Part shown: positions 1 through 8,798 of the stretch, piece after piece
How positions within the stretch are numbered: position 1 is the first letter of the stretch
Layout: the number at the start of each line of letters is the position of its first letter
NCBI GenBank assembly: GCA_024685135.1
Contig: JAIKWA010000020.1
Span: 1-61,677 of the forward strand
DNA: 61,677 nt
From: Saccharofermentans sp.
GTDB taxonomy: Bacteria > Bacillota > Clostridia > Saccharofermentanales > Saccharofermentanaceae
Direction: 5' to 3'
Translations under genes and position numbers: made by a program
The notes under the pieces: generated by a model
What the model saw: the letters and a program-made list of their open reading frames with translations, nothing else
What the model was told of the DNA's origin: nothing
Database searches by the model: none

Positions 1-490
1 TGTCGGCGTTTGACAGGAGTCTGTGGATCCCCGCAACCCCAACATCGTAAAGCTTTGTAACATTGTTACCCAAGATTTCGGCAGTCACGTAAGCTTCCTC
101 TGCGACGGGAAGATCTGATGTCCCTGCAGTCGCAATAAGAATGTTTCCTATGCCGGGATTTGCCGGTAAACTGCCGGCCACACCGATCCTTGCCTCAGGG
201 TAGTAGGTGAGGGGAATCGTGATCTGCTTTTGCTTTTCTTCAGAGAGCCTCGTGACCATAACGGTCTCCTGACCTGCTTCTAAGAGAGCTTCTGTGATCT
301 TGGTTATCTGCCCGGGAGTCTTGCCCTCGCCGTAGATAACTTCCGGTATGCCCTGCCTTATACCTCTGTGGAGGTCAGGCTTTGCAAAACCGAGATCGGT
401 AAAAGGCTTGAGCTTTAATCTGGTCTCCGCCTCTTCGGGAGTTATCTCTCCTCTTGCCACCATATCCAGCAATTCTTTTATATCGCTCAT
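1..490 (-). CDS. larB: LarB, nickel-pincer nucleotide biosynthesis carboxylase/hydrolase (partial)
   Basis: LarB carboxylates nicotinic acid adenine dinucleotide and hydrolyses its phosphoanhydride, the first step of nickel-pincer nucleotide (NPN) synthesis for lactate racemase-type enzymes. The minus-strand frame starts at the ATG at 488-490 and runs off the left edge, giving about 163 N-terminal residues of a protein usually near 250. The stretch GTSDLPVAEEAYVTAE followed by LYDVGVAGIHRLL is typical of the LarB/PurE-like family. It begins one base after the larE stop, so the two are probably one transcript. The C-terminal half is outside the window, so integrity cannot be judged. Identification rests on motif recognition and on the larE neighbour. 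Confidence 0.9.
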   Translation of the reverse strand, partial: MSDIKELLDMVARGEITPEEAETRLKLKPFTDLGFAKPDLHRGIRQGIPEVIYGEGKTPGQITKITEALLEAGQETVMVTRLSEEKQKQITIPLTYYPEARIGVAGSLPANPGIGNILIATAGTSDLPVAEEAYVTAEILGNNVTKLYDVGVAGIHRLLSNAD

Positions 491-491
491 G

Positions 492-1319
492 TCATTCCTT
501 CCCCAAGACTTCGTTAAGGCTGCCGGTCCTGTAGCCTGTAAGATCTAATGTAACATAAGTAAAGCCCGCTTCCTTGAGTTTTCTGTTTATCTCTTGTCTC
601 ACGGTCGCGACCTTTGCCATGTCTTCTTCCCTAAGCTCTATCCTTGCAAGGTTTCCGTGCTTTCTTACGCGGAAAGCATTAAAGCCCAGATCTGCTAATG
701 CTTTCTCTGCCTTGCGCACCATATCGAGCGCTTCAGGCGTTATCTTATCGCCGTAGGGGATGCGCGTTGCAAGGCAAGCCATTGAAGGGAGCTCTGCGGT
801 CTCAAGACCGTAGCTTCCGGAGAAATATCTGATCTGCTCCTTGCCCATTCCCGATTCTTTAAGAGGACTTACTATCCCAAGCTCAGATACAGCCCGCATG
901 CCGGGCCTGTAGTCTCCTGTGTCGTCTTTGTTGGTGCCGTCACATACAGTATCGAAGCCGTTATCTCTTGCACATCTTTTTATCTGTTCGAAAAGAGACT
1001 TCTTGCAGTAGTAGCACCTGTCTTTTGTATTCTCCGCAAAGCCTTCTACGGCAAAGATATCCGTCTTAAGAAGGACCTGCCTTATGCCATGCTTTTCGCA
1101 AAAAAACACAGACCTTGCGAGTTCGTCACCCGGACAGGCCTGTGAGTCTATTGTTATTGCTATTACGTTATCAGGACCTAAGATCTTGGTCGCCTCAATG
1201 AGGAGATAAGCTGAATCAGTTCCGCCCGAGAAGGCAACTGCTACCTTGCCCAAAGACTTAAGTAAAGATATAAGGGCATTATATTCCTTATTGAATTTTA
1301 TAAGCCCGGCGGGCCTCAT
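492..1319 (-). CDS. larE: LarE, ATP-dependent sacrificial sulfur transferase
   Basis: LarE adenylates pyridinium-3,5-biscarboxylic acid mononucleotide and donates sulfur, in the classic enzyme by converting its own cysteine to dehydroalanine, giving the dithio ligand that holds nickel in NPN. The 275-residue protein has the PP-loop SGGTDS at residues 31-36, a DGTN motif near 127 and the motif ACLATRIPYG. Cys182 in that motif matches the sacrificial cysteine (Cys176) of the Lactiplantibacillus enzyme. The start overlaps the stop of the upstream membrane-protein gene in an ATGA arrangement, which points to translational coupling. Length and motifs are normal for the family. No LarA (the racemase) lies in this window. 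Confidence 0.95.
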   Translation of the reverse strand: MRPAGLIKFNKEYNALISLLKSLGKVAVAFSGGTDSAYLLIEATKILGPDNVIAITIDSQACPGDELARSVFFCEKHGIRQVLLKTDIFAVEGFAENTKDRCYYCKKSLFEQIKRCARDNGFDTVCDGTNKDDTGDYRPGMRAVSELGIVSPLKESGMGKEQIRYFSGSYGLETAELPSMACLATRIPYGDKITPEALDMVRKAEKALADLGFNAFRVRKHGNLARIELREEDMAKVATVRQEINRKLKEAGFTYVTLDLTGYRTGSLNEVLGKE

Positions 1320-1621
1320 TTACCTTGCAGGGAAGTCTTGAGCTTGCCTGCGGGATCCTTGATGAGGAGCATTACTACCCAGATGATGAGACCTAATACG
1401 ACAACGCTTGCACCGAGGAAAGCATCGTTTAACATGTCTGCTGCTGCGGGAGCAAAGAACTCTGCTCCGAGCTCGATATACTCAACGACGGAATCTACGA
1501 GCCACATAAGAGATGCGCCCCAGTAGATGAGTGCGAGGGATCCGAGCTTAAGATCGCGGCGGCTTACATACCAGCAAACAGTAGCGATAGCTGCTGCAAA
1601 GGAACATATGAGGAGGGTCAT
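1316..1621 (-). CDS. Small membrane protein in lar operon, unknown function
   Basis: A 101-residue protein with about three hydrophobic segments (roughly residues 2-18, 28-46 and 68-88), ending in a short basic tail. I do not recognise a named family. Its stop overlaps the larE start and its own ATG overlaps the stop of the gene before it, so it is translated as part of one four-gene block: 1621-1983, this gene, larE, larB. The segment MWLVDSVVEY carries acidic residues near a membrane span, which could suit metal or ion handling, but that is only a guess. It looks like a partner of the next membrane protein upstream. Confidence 0.75.
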   Translation of the reverse strand: MTLLICSFAAAIATVCWYVSRRDLKLGSLALIYWGASLMWLVDSVVEYIELGAEFFAPAAADMLNDAFLGASVVVLGLIIWVVMLLIKDPAGKLKTSLQGK

Positions 1622-1983
1622 TACTTAGCTGCCTCCTTAGATACTTCAGGCTGCTTCTTCTTAGCAAGCTGAGTTGAGATTATTACCATGAAGGCCCACG
1701 CGAGCGTTACAAGAAGTGCCATGCCGACACCGTTGGTCGCCATCTCCTTAAGCATTACGCTTGCACTCTCGGGATCAGCTGCATTTGTAAGGAAGGGGAA
1801 CCAGGGTGTTACCTCACCGTGCCAGATATGCTCGAATGCGAGAAGAGCACTGCCGCCCCAGAGCATATTGTTAAGCCAACCTATGTGATTGATGAAGGGA
1901 TTATTTGTCTCCTTCTTATCTGTAGATTTCTTGATGATCGTTGTAACTATTGCTTCAGTTGTAGGAACTAAAAAACAAGCCAT
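1621..1983 (-). CDS. Small membrane protein, first visible gene of lar block, unknown function
   Basis: A 120-residue protein with two or three predicted membrane spans. The ATG at 1983 was preferred over the one at 1989 because GGGAGG at 1991-1996 lies 7 bases upstream of it. Between the first hydrophobic stretch and the last span is the motif FEHIWHGEVTPW, with two histidines and two glutamates at the membrane edge, followed by a second span near residues 86-106 and a lysine-rich tail. I recognise no characterised family. It overlaps the following membrane-protein gene by one base, so a two-component membrane complex serving the lar pathway, perhaps metal uptake, is a reasonable hypothesis. 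Direct evidence for any substrate is absent. Confidence 0.75.
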   Translation of the reverse strand: MACFLVPTTEAIVTTIIKKSTDKKETNNPFINHIGWLNNMLWGGSALLAFEHIWHGEVTPWFPFLTNAADPESASVMLKEMATNGVGMALLVTLAWAFMVIISTQLAKKKQPEVSKEAAK

Positions 1984-2048
1984 AACCATTCCTCCCGGTA
2001 AAAAGATAGTGTTATCTTATTATATTTCAGAAGGAACTTCTACAAGAT

Positions 2049-3068
2049 TTAAAGTATTTTTCTTATAAAAGGGATAAGTCTTAATGCTGCAACAATACCC
2101 CAGGAGAGCGCGAAAGTAAGTATTGCGATCACAGGGAGGATATACACCCCGATGCTGTAAGGGTTAAATCCTATTGCTCTGTATAAGACGTTTAATATGA
2201 CCATATGGACAAGATAGATGCCGAAGGTAGAGCCGTCTAATGAGGCAAATATCTTACCGCCCTTAACATTCAGCTTGTTCATGAGAGCAAATACGCATAT
2301 GGCGAGCAATACCGTGAAGATAAAGTGGTAGCTTGTTACCATGGCGCCGATCTCAGGCGACTGAAGCTTTGTTGCGAGTATGCTGAAGGTGATCATGCCT
2401 GCGATGCATAAGAGTATAAGTGCTGCTGAAACTATCTTATTAAGCTTCACATAACCCTTATCTATCGCATAGCCCGCATAAAGGAAGAGCGGGAATATCG
2501 TAGATACCAGGATATAGAAAGCAGGGGTCTTACCGGTCATGTCAGTCACTATCGCAAGGAGCGACTGGAATACGATAAGGACGATAAGAAGATATCTCAT
2601 GTCCTTAGCTTCCGCCTTGCTTGCGACCATGCGGTAGAAGGGAAGGAGCAGGTATACTGCGAGTATAAGATACAGATACCATACATGAGACCATGAAGTC
2701 CCGAAGACGAGGCTTGCCAGATATTCCGTGATAAGAGCGGGAGTAAAGGGAGTCTTGTCTATAAGGATATCCGTTATCTTGTATATCAGGGTAAATACAA
2801 CAAGTGTAATCAGGATGCGCTTTATGTATTTGCCGAAGAGCTTCTTGTATGTGATCTCTTTGGCGGGGTCAAGGAGCAATACTCCCGTGACCATTACAAA
2901 GCAGGGGACTGACCAGAGCATGAGATTTCTCATGGAGGCAGTTGCTATCCTCATGTCTCCCTCAGGCGCAAATACCGCCATCGCAAGATTTGCAGTATGC
3001 AGAAGGACCACCGCCATGCAGGCGATGATCCTTATTAAACTCAAACTGTTATTTCTCTTATCTGCCAT
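2049..3068 (-). CDS. Acyltransferase family 3 integral membrane protein
   Basis: A 339-residue polytopic membrane protein with about ten predicted spans. The N-terminus, SLIRIIACMAVVLLHTANLA, has the arginine and histidine spacing typical of the acyltransferase_3 family (OafA/WecH/YrhL type), which O-acylates sugars, peptidoglycan or other cell-surface polymers from the cytoplasmic or periplasmic face. There is no extra C-terminal SGNH domain, so it is the short form. Its ATG overlaps the TGA of the preceding lipoprotein gene (TGATGG), indicating coupling, and no separate strong ribosome binding site is seen. The true acceptor is unknown; neighbouring exported proteins suggest an envelope target. 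Confidence 0.85.
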   Translation of the reverse strand: MADKRNNSLSLIRIIACMAVVLLHTANLAMAVFAPEGDMRIATASMRNLMLWSVPCFVMVTGVLLLDPAKEITYKKLFGKYIKRILITLVVFTLIYKITDILIDKTPFTPALITEYLASLVFGTSWSHVWYLYLILAVYLLLPFYRMVASKAEAKDMRYLLIVLIVFQSLLAIVTDMTGKTPAFYILVSTIFPLFLYAGYAIDKGYVKLNKIVSAALILLCIAGMITFSILATKLQSPEIGAMVTSYHFIFTVLLAICVFALMNKLNVKGGKIFASLDGSTFGIYLVHMVILNVLYRAIGFNPYSIGVYILPVIAILTFALSWGIVAALRLIPFIRKIL

Positions 3069-3667
3069 CAGTATGTGAGGCCGCCGTCACCGATGCAGCC
3101 TGAATCCGCATTGGATGAACGTCTTGTTGTCTCAGTGGTCTCTTCGTATGTTTCTTCGGGAGACATCGTAAGCGTATCGATCTCGCTTCCGGACTGGAGC
3201 GATGTGTATACGATGTAAGCACACTCGCTGTTGTCGTCCCAGAGGATATCACCTTCTTCGATGTCGCTTAACTTGATGCCCATCAGGAGCGTTGCGTCTC
3301 CGTCAGCGAAGATGATCTCAACATCAGCCTTGCCTGTGGACATATCAGCATCGGGAGTGATGACGATATCCTCGATATCCTTGTCTGTCTCATTGCTGAG
3401 CTTTACGCTTATTACCTTGCCACCCTCGGGTATGAGCTCTATGTAGATCTCATCTGAAGTTAAGACCAAAGGCTCGGTTTCTGTCTCGATGATGCTCTCT
3501 TCGGTTACTGCTGATGCTTCGGATTCACTTGTTAAAGTCTCACAAGTTACCTGTGAAGCACCGGATACTGCCGTATCTACGGCAGATTCAACTGCACCTG
3601 AAGAGCAGCTCGTTACTATGAGCAGAGCGATCCCCGCTGCTGCGAGTGTAAAAAATTCCTTCTTCAT
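3068..3667 (-). CDS. Putative lipoprotein, unknown function
   Basis: A 199-residue exported protein with a basic N-terminus, a hydrophobic core and the lipobox-like sequence IVTSC followed by serine and glycine, so it is probably lipid-anchored. The ATG at 3667 was chosen over the in-frame ATG at 3676 because AAAGGATGG sits at a suitable distance upstream only for the former. The mature part is rich in Ser, Thr, Glu and Asp, with an acidic linker and a beta-rich core, and ends in a Thr/Glu tail with two arginines. No domain is recognised. It lies between the ChW/transglutaminase protein and the acyltransferase, in the same orientation as both. Confidence 0.7.
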   Translation of the reverse strand: MKKEFFTLAAAGIALLIVTSCSSGAVESAVDTAVSGASQVTCETLTSESEASAVTEESIIETETEPLVLTSDEIYIELIPEGGKVISVKLSNETDKDIEDIVITPDADMSTGKADVEIIFADGDATLLMGIKLSDIEEGDILWDDNSECAYIVYTSLQSGSEIDTLTMSPEETYEETTETTRRSSNADSGCIGDGGLTY

Positions 3668-3679
3668 TCTTACCATCCT

Positions 3680-5122
3680 TTAATTCATTCTGCGGTAATT
3701 GGAATACATCCAGGTACCGGGTTTCTTATAGTAGATCTGATATCCTGATCTTCCGCTCTCATACTGGAAGTCCGGATCGAAAACATAGATCTTGCCGTCC
3801 ATTACTATCTCAACCCATGAGTGAGGACCCATACCGCCTCTCCTCAAGGGGACAACGCCCGTCATCTGATGTGCGTCGTAACCTAAAGCCATTGCCATCT
3901 CGTAGAAGCATGCCGCCATAACATAGCAGTTGCCCGAGTGGTTAGTAAAGCCGATGTTTGCAAAATATCTTGTGCCCTTAGCAGGAGATGTCTCGCCTCT
4001 TACGTATGTCATTACGCACCAGTTGAATGCCGCAGGAAGGTTCCAGCCTACCCGATCCAACACGGCGCATGCCTGAGGATATAAGAGCCTCATGTTTACA
4101 AAAGCCCTGCCTCCTGTCTGAGGACCTAAGTCCTTGGGACATACGATTATCTGGATAGCTTCGAGCCTGAAGGACATACCCTCTGTTCCTGCGCTCTCAC
4201 CGTTCTTTGTCCAATCGAGCCAGCCGAGGTTCTGGGCATGTACTCTGTAGCATACATCGTAGTATTTTGCTGCTTCTCCGGTAAGGCGGATCTGGATAGC
4301 TTCAAGTCTTAAGGATCGTCCTTCAGTTCCGCTCATCTCGCCGTCTGAAGACCAGTCGGTCTCCCAGCCTATATCCTGGATATGTGTGCGGTATTCGATG
4401 GAGCCTGTAACGGGAAGATCTCCGAGAGAGATCTGAATAGCTTCAAGTCTTAAGGAGCGTCCTGTAGTGCCTGAGATCCCGCGTCCCTTCACGCTTGCCT
4501 GCCAGCCTATGTTCTGTACGTGAGTAGAATAGCTTACGGTGTTATCGTCAACAAAAGTCATGACTGCGGAATCTTCGCTTGAAGGAAGAGCGCTGCCTTC
4601 GGGGACAAGGACTATCTGAACTGCTTCGACCCTTAATGCGTAGCCTTCGCTGCCGGATTTAGCGCCGTCCCTTGTCCAGCTTGTCCAGCCGAGATTCTGA
4701 ACGTGAGTCCTGTAGCAGACATCGTAGTATTCGTCGATCTCGCCCGTGAGCCTTACTGCGAGTGCTTCTATGCGAAGCGCGCTTCCCGTAGTGCCGGATT
4801 CCTCTCCGTCCTTATGCCAGGAACCTTCCCAGCCTATATTCTCAATGTGGGTGCGGTATTCGATAGAGCCTGAATAGGATGAGCCCGTAAGGTTCATCTT
4901 GAGAGCTTCGACTCTGAGACTCCTGCCCTCCGTGCCTGCGATCTCACCGTTTGTAACGGGTGACATCCAGCCGATGTCTTGTACATGTGCGGAATATGTG
5001 ACAGAAGGAATATCGTCAGCTTTAACATCAGAAGCAAAAGCACCTGCTATGCCCGATGCAACAGATACGGCAAGAACAAGTGCCGTAAGTCTATTTGTAA
5101 AAGTCTTAAGTGTTACCTTCAT
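3680..5122 (-). CDS. Secreted protein with six ChW repeats and a transglutaminase-like domain
   Basis: A 480-residue exported protein. After a signal peptide (about residues 1-36) come six ChW (clostridial hydrophobic Trp) repeats, each with a core like THVQNIGW and a later GxxGxxxRxEA, to about residue 340. ChW repeats act in cell-surface attachment or ligand binding in clostridia. The C-terminus carries a transglutaminase/cysteine-protease-like fold with the expected triad: Cys in SGNCYVMAACF, His in GPHSWVEI and Asp in VFDPDF. The ATG at 5122 was chosen because AGAGGTGG lies five bases upstream; an in-frame GTG at 5131 has no room for it. Possible roles are protein cross-linking or peptidase action at the wall. 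Confidence 0.88.
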   Translation of the reverse strand: MKVTLKTFTNRLTALVLAVSVASGIAGAFASDVKADDIPSVTYSAHVQDIGWMSPVTNGEIAGTEGRSLRVEALKMNLTGSSYSGSIEYRTHIENIGWEGSWHKDGEESGTTGSALRIEALAVRLTGEIDEYYDVCYRTHVQNLGWTSWTRDGAKSGSEGYALRVEAVQIVLVPEGSALPSSEDSAVMTFVDDNTVSYSTHVQNIGWQASVKGRGISGTTGRSLRLEAIQISLGDLPVTGSIEYRTHIQDIGWETDWSSDGEMSGTEGRSLRLEAIQIRLTGEAAKYYDVCYRVHAQNLGWLDWTKNGESAGTEGMSFRLEAIQIIVCPKDLGPQTGGRAFVNMRLLYPQACAVLDRVGWNLPAAFNWCVMTYVRGETSPAKGTRYFANIGFTNHSGNCYVMAACFYEMAMALGYDAHQMTGVVPLRRGGMGPHSWVEIVMDGKIYVFDPDFQYESGRSGYQIYYKKPGTWMYSNYRRMN

Positions 5123-5204
5123 CTCATCCACCTCTAAACTGCAAACAAAGTATAAACAAGAGAAAATGTCTTTTCAACAAATTCTTTTAATATATATAAA
5201 CAAA

Positions 5205-5228
5205 CAAAGCCGTATGTAAACGGCTTTG
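5205..5228 (-). terminator. Intrinsic terminator downstream of the 5250-6815 gene
   Basis: Nine-base-pair perfect stem (CAAAGCCGT with ACGGCTTTG) and six-base loop. Read on the minus strand it follows the stop at 5250 and is followed by a T-rich run. It separates the 521-residue protein gene from the ChW gene. Confidence 0.85.
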
Positions 5229-5249
5229 CTATGTCAAAATGAATAAGGC

Positions 5250-6815
5250 TTATGCTTCGTCCTTTACGAAGACGAGATCTATCGTATCCGAGCCGAAGAG
5301 CGAAGCGACATCGGGATCTTTGATGGGGAGCGTGACACAGATCCTGCCATAGGAATCTATGGTTCCCGTTATATCGTCAGAAGTGCTCTCGTCATCTTCT
5401 CCTAAGAAGACTATGCTCTCGCCTGAGAGTTTATATTCGCCCGACTGGCTTATGCTTCCGAAGTAGATATCGTCCATCATGCCGGATAAGCTCTGCAGGA
5501 CGTTGGTCTTGAGAGCATCGTAGTTGTCGTAGCCTGCAAGTGCGGACAAGGTATCGAGGACAGTCTGATTGTCGGTTCCCAGATAGTTCTTGGCGATCGT
5601 ATCGATATTCAAGTTGAAGTATTCCATGAGGCTTGCTGCCACCATGTCTTCGTCTGCTCCGTAAGAGTAGGAATTGCCGTCTAGAGTCAGGAATACCCTG
5701 AGCATTACCTGGCCCTGTGTGCCCTCGTATATACCGCTGCCCCTGCCTGTCTCGGTTGCGATTATGTTATTTACCTGGTCTGTGATATCGACAAAGCAGC
5801 TGTAATCGCCGTCCAAGTCTGCCATCACGATGCTGAAGGACTGGAACAGGAAGATCTCAGTAAATCCGTCCTGGTTTGTGATGGTCCAGACGCCGCTGTC
5901 GTCTCTTGTAAATTCGGCGGTGAAGATGTATTCGCTCTTACCGAGACTTGCAAGGGTGATTATCGCTTCGTCTATATTGCCGTAGCGCCTTCCTGCGAGC
6001 TGCTCGTACATGGGTGTCTTTATGCTGATGTCTACCGTGCCGGTGCGGCCGTCAACATAAGCGGTATCCTTGAGGACTGAGCACTCCATGAGCGATCTCA
6101 CGCTGTCGGTAAACCTTGCCTGATCGTCAGATGAAGGCGTTATGTAAGAGTTCATCAGATCGTATAATTCCCGGTTGTATGTGCTGCTCTTTACAATGGA
6201 CGAATCAGGATCCGTGCAGGGGATAAGCTGCGCTAAAGTATCAGCCGTGGTTATGAGGGAGGGAAGACCTATCTCGAGATGGATGTCCCTGTAGGAGAAG
6301 ATCCTCCGGAAATTCGAGCTGTCTAAATTGGTTACGAGCCACTCTCCATCCTTCTTGATGAAGTTTGCGCTGTATGTGAATTCCACGTGCTCGAGCTCTG
6401 ATATGAGCGCTTCTAACTCTTCTGTATTGTCGTATGTCTTATCCTGCAGGAGGGAGAAGTCTGCCATGTCTACGCTGATGGAGCAGCTTGCATGCGCGCT
6501 GTCCTGGAGCTCTACGGAAGACTTATCTACGGTGCAGACGATAGAATCTCTTACCGCCTGGGCGTAGATATTCTCTTCATCGGAATATCCCTCGCCCCTA
6601 AAGTTCAGCTTGAGTTCTTCTATGATCTCTTTGTCTGATTTGTCCGTGAGGGAGGAGATTGAAGATGCCGTTCCGGATTCGATCGCTCTTGCAAGCTCAT
6701 TTGCCGTGCTCGCGACCTTGGCCTTGATAAATAAAGGCCTTGCGAAAAGAGCGCCCACGCCAAGGACTGCAATAGAGACGGCGGAGATTACGGTTATTTT
6801 TACGGCTTTATTCAT
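5250..6815 (-). CDS. Membrane-anchored extracellular protein, unknown function
   Basis: A 521-residue protein with a single N-terminal membrane span (about residues 4-24, VKITVISAVSIAVLGVGALF) and a long extracellular part. The ATG at 6815 was chosen because GGGGGA lies six bases upstream; a longer form starting at 6848 has no such site. The extracellular part appears to hold two similar halves, each with a segment of the type 'EFTYSANFIKKDGEWLVTN' and 'YIFTAEFTRDDSGVWTITN', so it may be a tandem of a DUF4878/NTF2-like or lumazine-binding-like fold, then a beta-rich C-terminus. I do not recognise a named family with confidence. It is monocistronic: it has its own terminator, and a divergent operon starts on its other side. 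Confidence 0.75.
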   Translation of the reverse strand: MNKAVKITVISAVSIAVLGVGALFARPLFIKAKVASTANELARAIESGTASSISSLTDKSDKEIIEELKLNFRGEGYSDEENIYAQAVRDSIVCTVDKSSVELQDSAHASCSISVDMADFSLLQDKTYDNTEELEALISELEHVEFTYSANFIKKDGEWLVTNLDSSNFRRIFSYRDIHLEIGLPSLITTADTLAQLIPCTDPDSSIVKSSTYNRELYDLMNSYITPSSDDQARFTDSVRSLMECSVLKDTAYVDGRTGTVDISIKTPMYEQLAGRRYGNIDEAIITLASLGKSEYIFTAEFTRDDSGVWTITNQDGFTEIFLFQSFSIVMADLDGDYSCFVDITDQVNNIIATETGRGSGIYEGTQGQVMLRVFLTLDGNSYSYGADEDMVAASLMEYFNLNIDTIAKNYLGTDNQTVLDTLSALAGYDNYDALKTNVLQSLSGMMDDIYFGSISQSGEYKLSGESIVFLGEDDESTSDDITGTIDSYGRICVTLPIKDPDVASLFGSDTIDLVFVKDEA

Positions 6816-6846
6816 CTTTATCCCCCTTATAACTATCCGTTCCATC

Positions 6847-6852
6847 ATTATA
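6847..6852 (-). promoter_or_regulatory. Probable -10 box for the 5250-6815 gene
   Basis: A perfect TATAAT on the minus strand, 31 bases upstream of the chosen ATG. No convincing -35 box was found at 16-18 bases, so the call is tentative. Confidence 0.35.
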
Positions 6853-6865
6853 ACACGCGTTAAGG

Positions 6866-6894
6866 TTTCAAAAACACTCGAAAAATATTATACT
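6866..6894 (+). promoter_or_regulatory. Possible promoter of the MoxR-DUF58-VWA operon
   Basis: TTTCAA at 6866-6871 and TATACT at 6889-6894, separated by 17 bases, about 30 bases ahead of the MoxR start and divergent from the minus-strand gene. Matches to consensus are moderate. Confidence 0.4.
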
Positions 6895-6926
6895 ATGTGG
6901 CGGAAATCACATTGGAGGATAATGAG

Positions 6927-7919
6927 ATGGAAGAACTCGTAATGGACATCAATGTCGACGAGCTCGCAAGAGCCGGCAACATCATAGCAGGTATCAAGGG
7001 TTATTACGGAAGCAAGATAGTAGGACAGCAGCAGCTAGGCATGTCGCTTCTTGTCTCCATGATCGCAAACGGACATATCCTTCTCGAATCCGTACCGGGT
7101 CTTGCAAAGACTACTGCGGCAAATGTCATGACGGAAGCCGTAGGCGGATCTTTTTCGAGAATACAGTGCACGCCCGACCTCTTGCCGAGTGACATCATCG
7201 GTACGCAGACCTTTAACATGAGCAACAACACCTTCGAGACCAAGATCGGTCCCGTTTATGCAAACTTCGTGCTCTTAGACGAGATCAACCGTTCAAGTGC
7301 GAAGACGCAGAGTGCGATGTTAGAAGCGATGCAGGAGAAGTCGGTAAGTATCGGAGGCACGACATATAAGCTTCCCCCGGTATTCATCGTTATCGCAACG
7401 CAGAACCCGATCGAGCAGGAGGGTACATACGAGCTCTCCGAAGCGCAGCTCGACCGTTTCCTCATAAAGGAAGTGATCACATATCCTGATGCAAACCAGG
7501 AGATCGAGATATTGAACAGGATAGAAGCAGATGTCTATACTTCATCCCGGTCCATCTGCACGATCGAAGACATCGTCTTCCTGCAGGAGCTGAGCAAGAA
7601 GGTATATCTGTCACCTGCGATCAAGAAATATATCGTAGATATCGTTCAGGCTACAAGAGAAGTTAGTAAGTTCATACCCAAGGAGCTTGCTTCTTATGTT
7701 GCCATGGGTGCGAGCACGCGTGCCGCAATAGCATTTATGGAGACGGCTAAGGCCGTTGCCCTCATCAACGGCAGGGCGTACTGCACACCTGAAGACGTCA
7801 GGGCGATGAAGTACGAAGTACTGCGTCACAGGATCATGTTAAACTTTGCTGCCATAGCAGATAACATAAATCCCGAGACCATAATCGATGCTATTGTCGG
7901 AGCAGTTCCCACTCCATGA
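6927..7919 (+). CDS. MoxR-family AAA+ ATPase
   Basis: A 330-residue cytoplasmic AAA+ ATPase. The Walker A region reads ESVPGLAKTTAAN, Walker B LLDEINRSSAKTQSAMLEAM, with a sensor-like ATQNPIEQEGTYELSEAQLDRF; all are hallmarks of MoxR/RavA-clade ATPases. These proteins act as chaperones that remodel or load metal into VWA-domain partners. The ATG at 6927 was preferred because TTGGAGGA stands eight bases upstream; an upstream in-frame start would include that site in the coding region. It is the first gene of a five-to-six gene operon, and the next gene (DUF58) overlaps it by ATGA. Confidence 0.93.
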   Translation: MEELVMDINVDELARAGNIIAGIKGYYGSKIVGQQQLGMSLLVSMIANGHILLESVPGLAKTTAANVMTEAVGGSFSRIQCTPDLLPSDIIGTQTFNMSNNTFETKIGPVYANFVLLDEINRSSAKTQSAMLEAMQEKSVSIGGTTYKLPPVFIVIATQNPIEQEGTYELSEAQLDRFLIKEVITYPDANQEIEILNRIEADVYTSSRSICTIEDIVFLQELSKKVYLSPAIKKYIVDIVQATREVSKFIPKELASYVAMGASTRAAIAFMETAKAVALINGRAYCTPEDVRAMKYEVLRHRIMLNFAAIADNINPETIIDAIVGAVPTP

Positions 7920-8797
7920 AATTAGATTACGTCTCACGTATAAAATTCGGGCTCAAGAGATATAAGACCATAGCGACGGACAAAGCTACGAGCAGAGTCT
8001 TAGACGGTTCTTATAACTCGATATATAAGGGCAGGAGCATGAACTTCGACGAGCTCCGCGAATACGTTCCGGGCGACGATATCAAGGATATCGACTGGAA
8101 GGCTACATCGCGTTCGCAGAAGGTCCTTATAAGGCAGTATATCGCCGAGAAGAAGCATAACCTCATGCTCGTAATGGATACGAACAGGAGGATGCTCGCA
8201 GAGACTGAGTCAGGGGAAGAGAAGAAGGATGTCGCGCTCATAAGCGGCGGCTCCCTTGCTTATATGGTCTCATCTAACGGTGACTATGTAAGCGCGGTAT
8301 TCCCCAATGAGAAGTCCTTAGAGCGCTTTCCCTTCAAGATGGGCACTCTTAATCTCGAATATATACTTGAAGCTTATGCGAAGGCGGTAACCATCGACAA
8401 CGACTCCTCGATCAACAAGGCTCTCGAATACATAATGCGCAACATCAGAAGGCGCATGATCATAGTTATCGTAACGGATATAGAGGGTATCAGGAGAATG
8501 GCAGAGGGCATATTGAAGCAGCTCGTTATCGTCCACGATGTACTGGTCATAAACATCTCGGATTCCACATGCTGCGGCAAGAAGGTATATAACATCGAGA
8601 ACGGATCTTATATGCCGGCATTTATGACCGATTCAAAGAAGCTCCACAGGCTTCTTACCGAGAAACAGCATAAGATGATAGCGGAGTGCGAAGACAAGCT
8701 CAAGCACTTCGGCATCAGCATGATAACGATAGATTCGGAAGATAATACGGAAAGCAGGATAATAGAGCTTCTTGAGAAGAACAAGCTGAATAACTGA
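7916..8797 (+). CDS. DUF58 domain protein
   Basis: A 293-residue soluble protein with the DUF58 signature YVPGDDIKDIDWKATSRS near residues 43-62, followed by a VWA-like fold (LMLVMDTNRRM). DUF58 proteins are almost always encoded beside MoxR ATPases and VWA proteins and are thought to act with them at the membrane. The start overlaps the MoxR stop (ATGA), supporting coupled expression. This version lacks the N-terminal membrane spans found in some DUF58 proteins, so it is likely cytosolic and membrane-recruited. Confidence 0.9.
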   Translation: MKLDYVSRIKFGLKRYKTIATDKATSRVLDGSYNSIYKGRSMNFDELREYVPGDDIKDIDWKATSRSQKVLIRQYIAEKKHNLMLVMDTNRRMLAETESGEEKKDVALISGGSLAYMVSSNGDYVSAVFPNEKSLERFPFKMGTLNLEYILEAYAKAVTIDNDSSINKALEYIMRNIRRRMIIVIVTDIEGIRRMAEGILKQLVIVHDVLVINISDSTCCGKKVYNIENGSYMPAFMTDSKKLHRLLTEKQHKMIAECEDKLKHFGISMITIDSEDNTESRIIELLEKNKLNN

Positions 8798-8798
8798 C

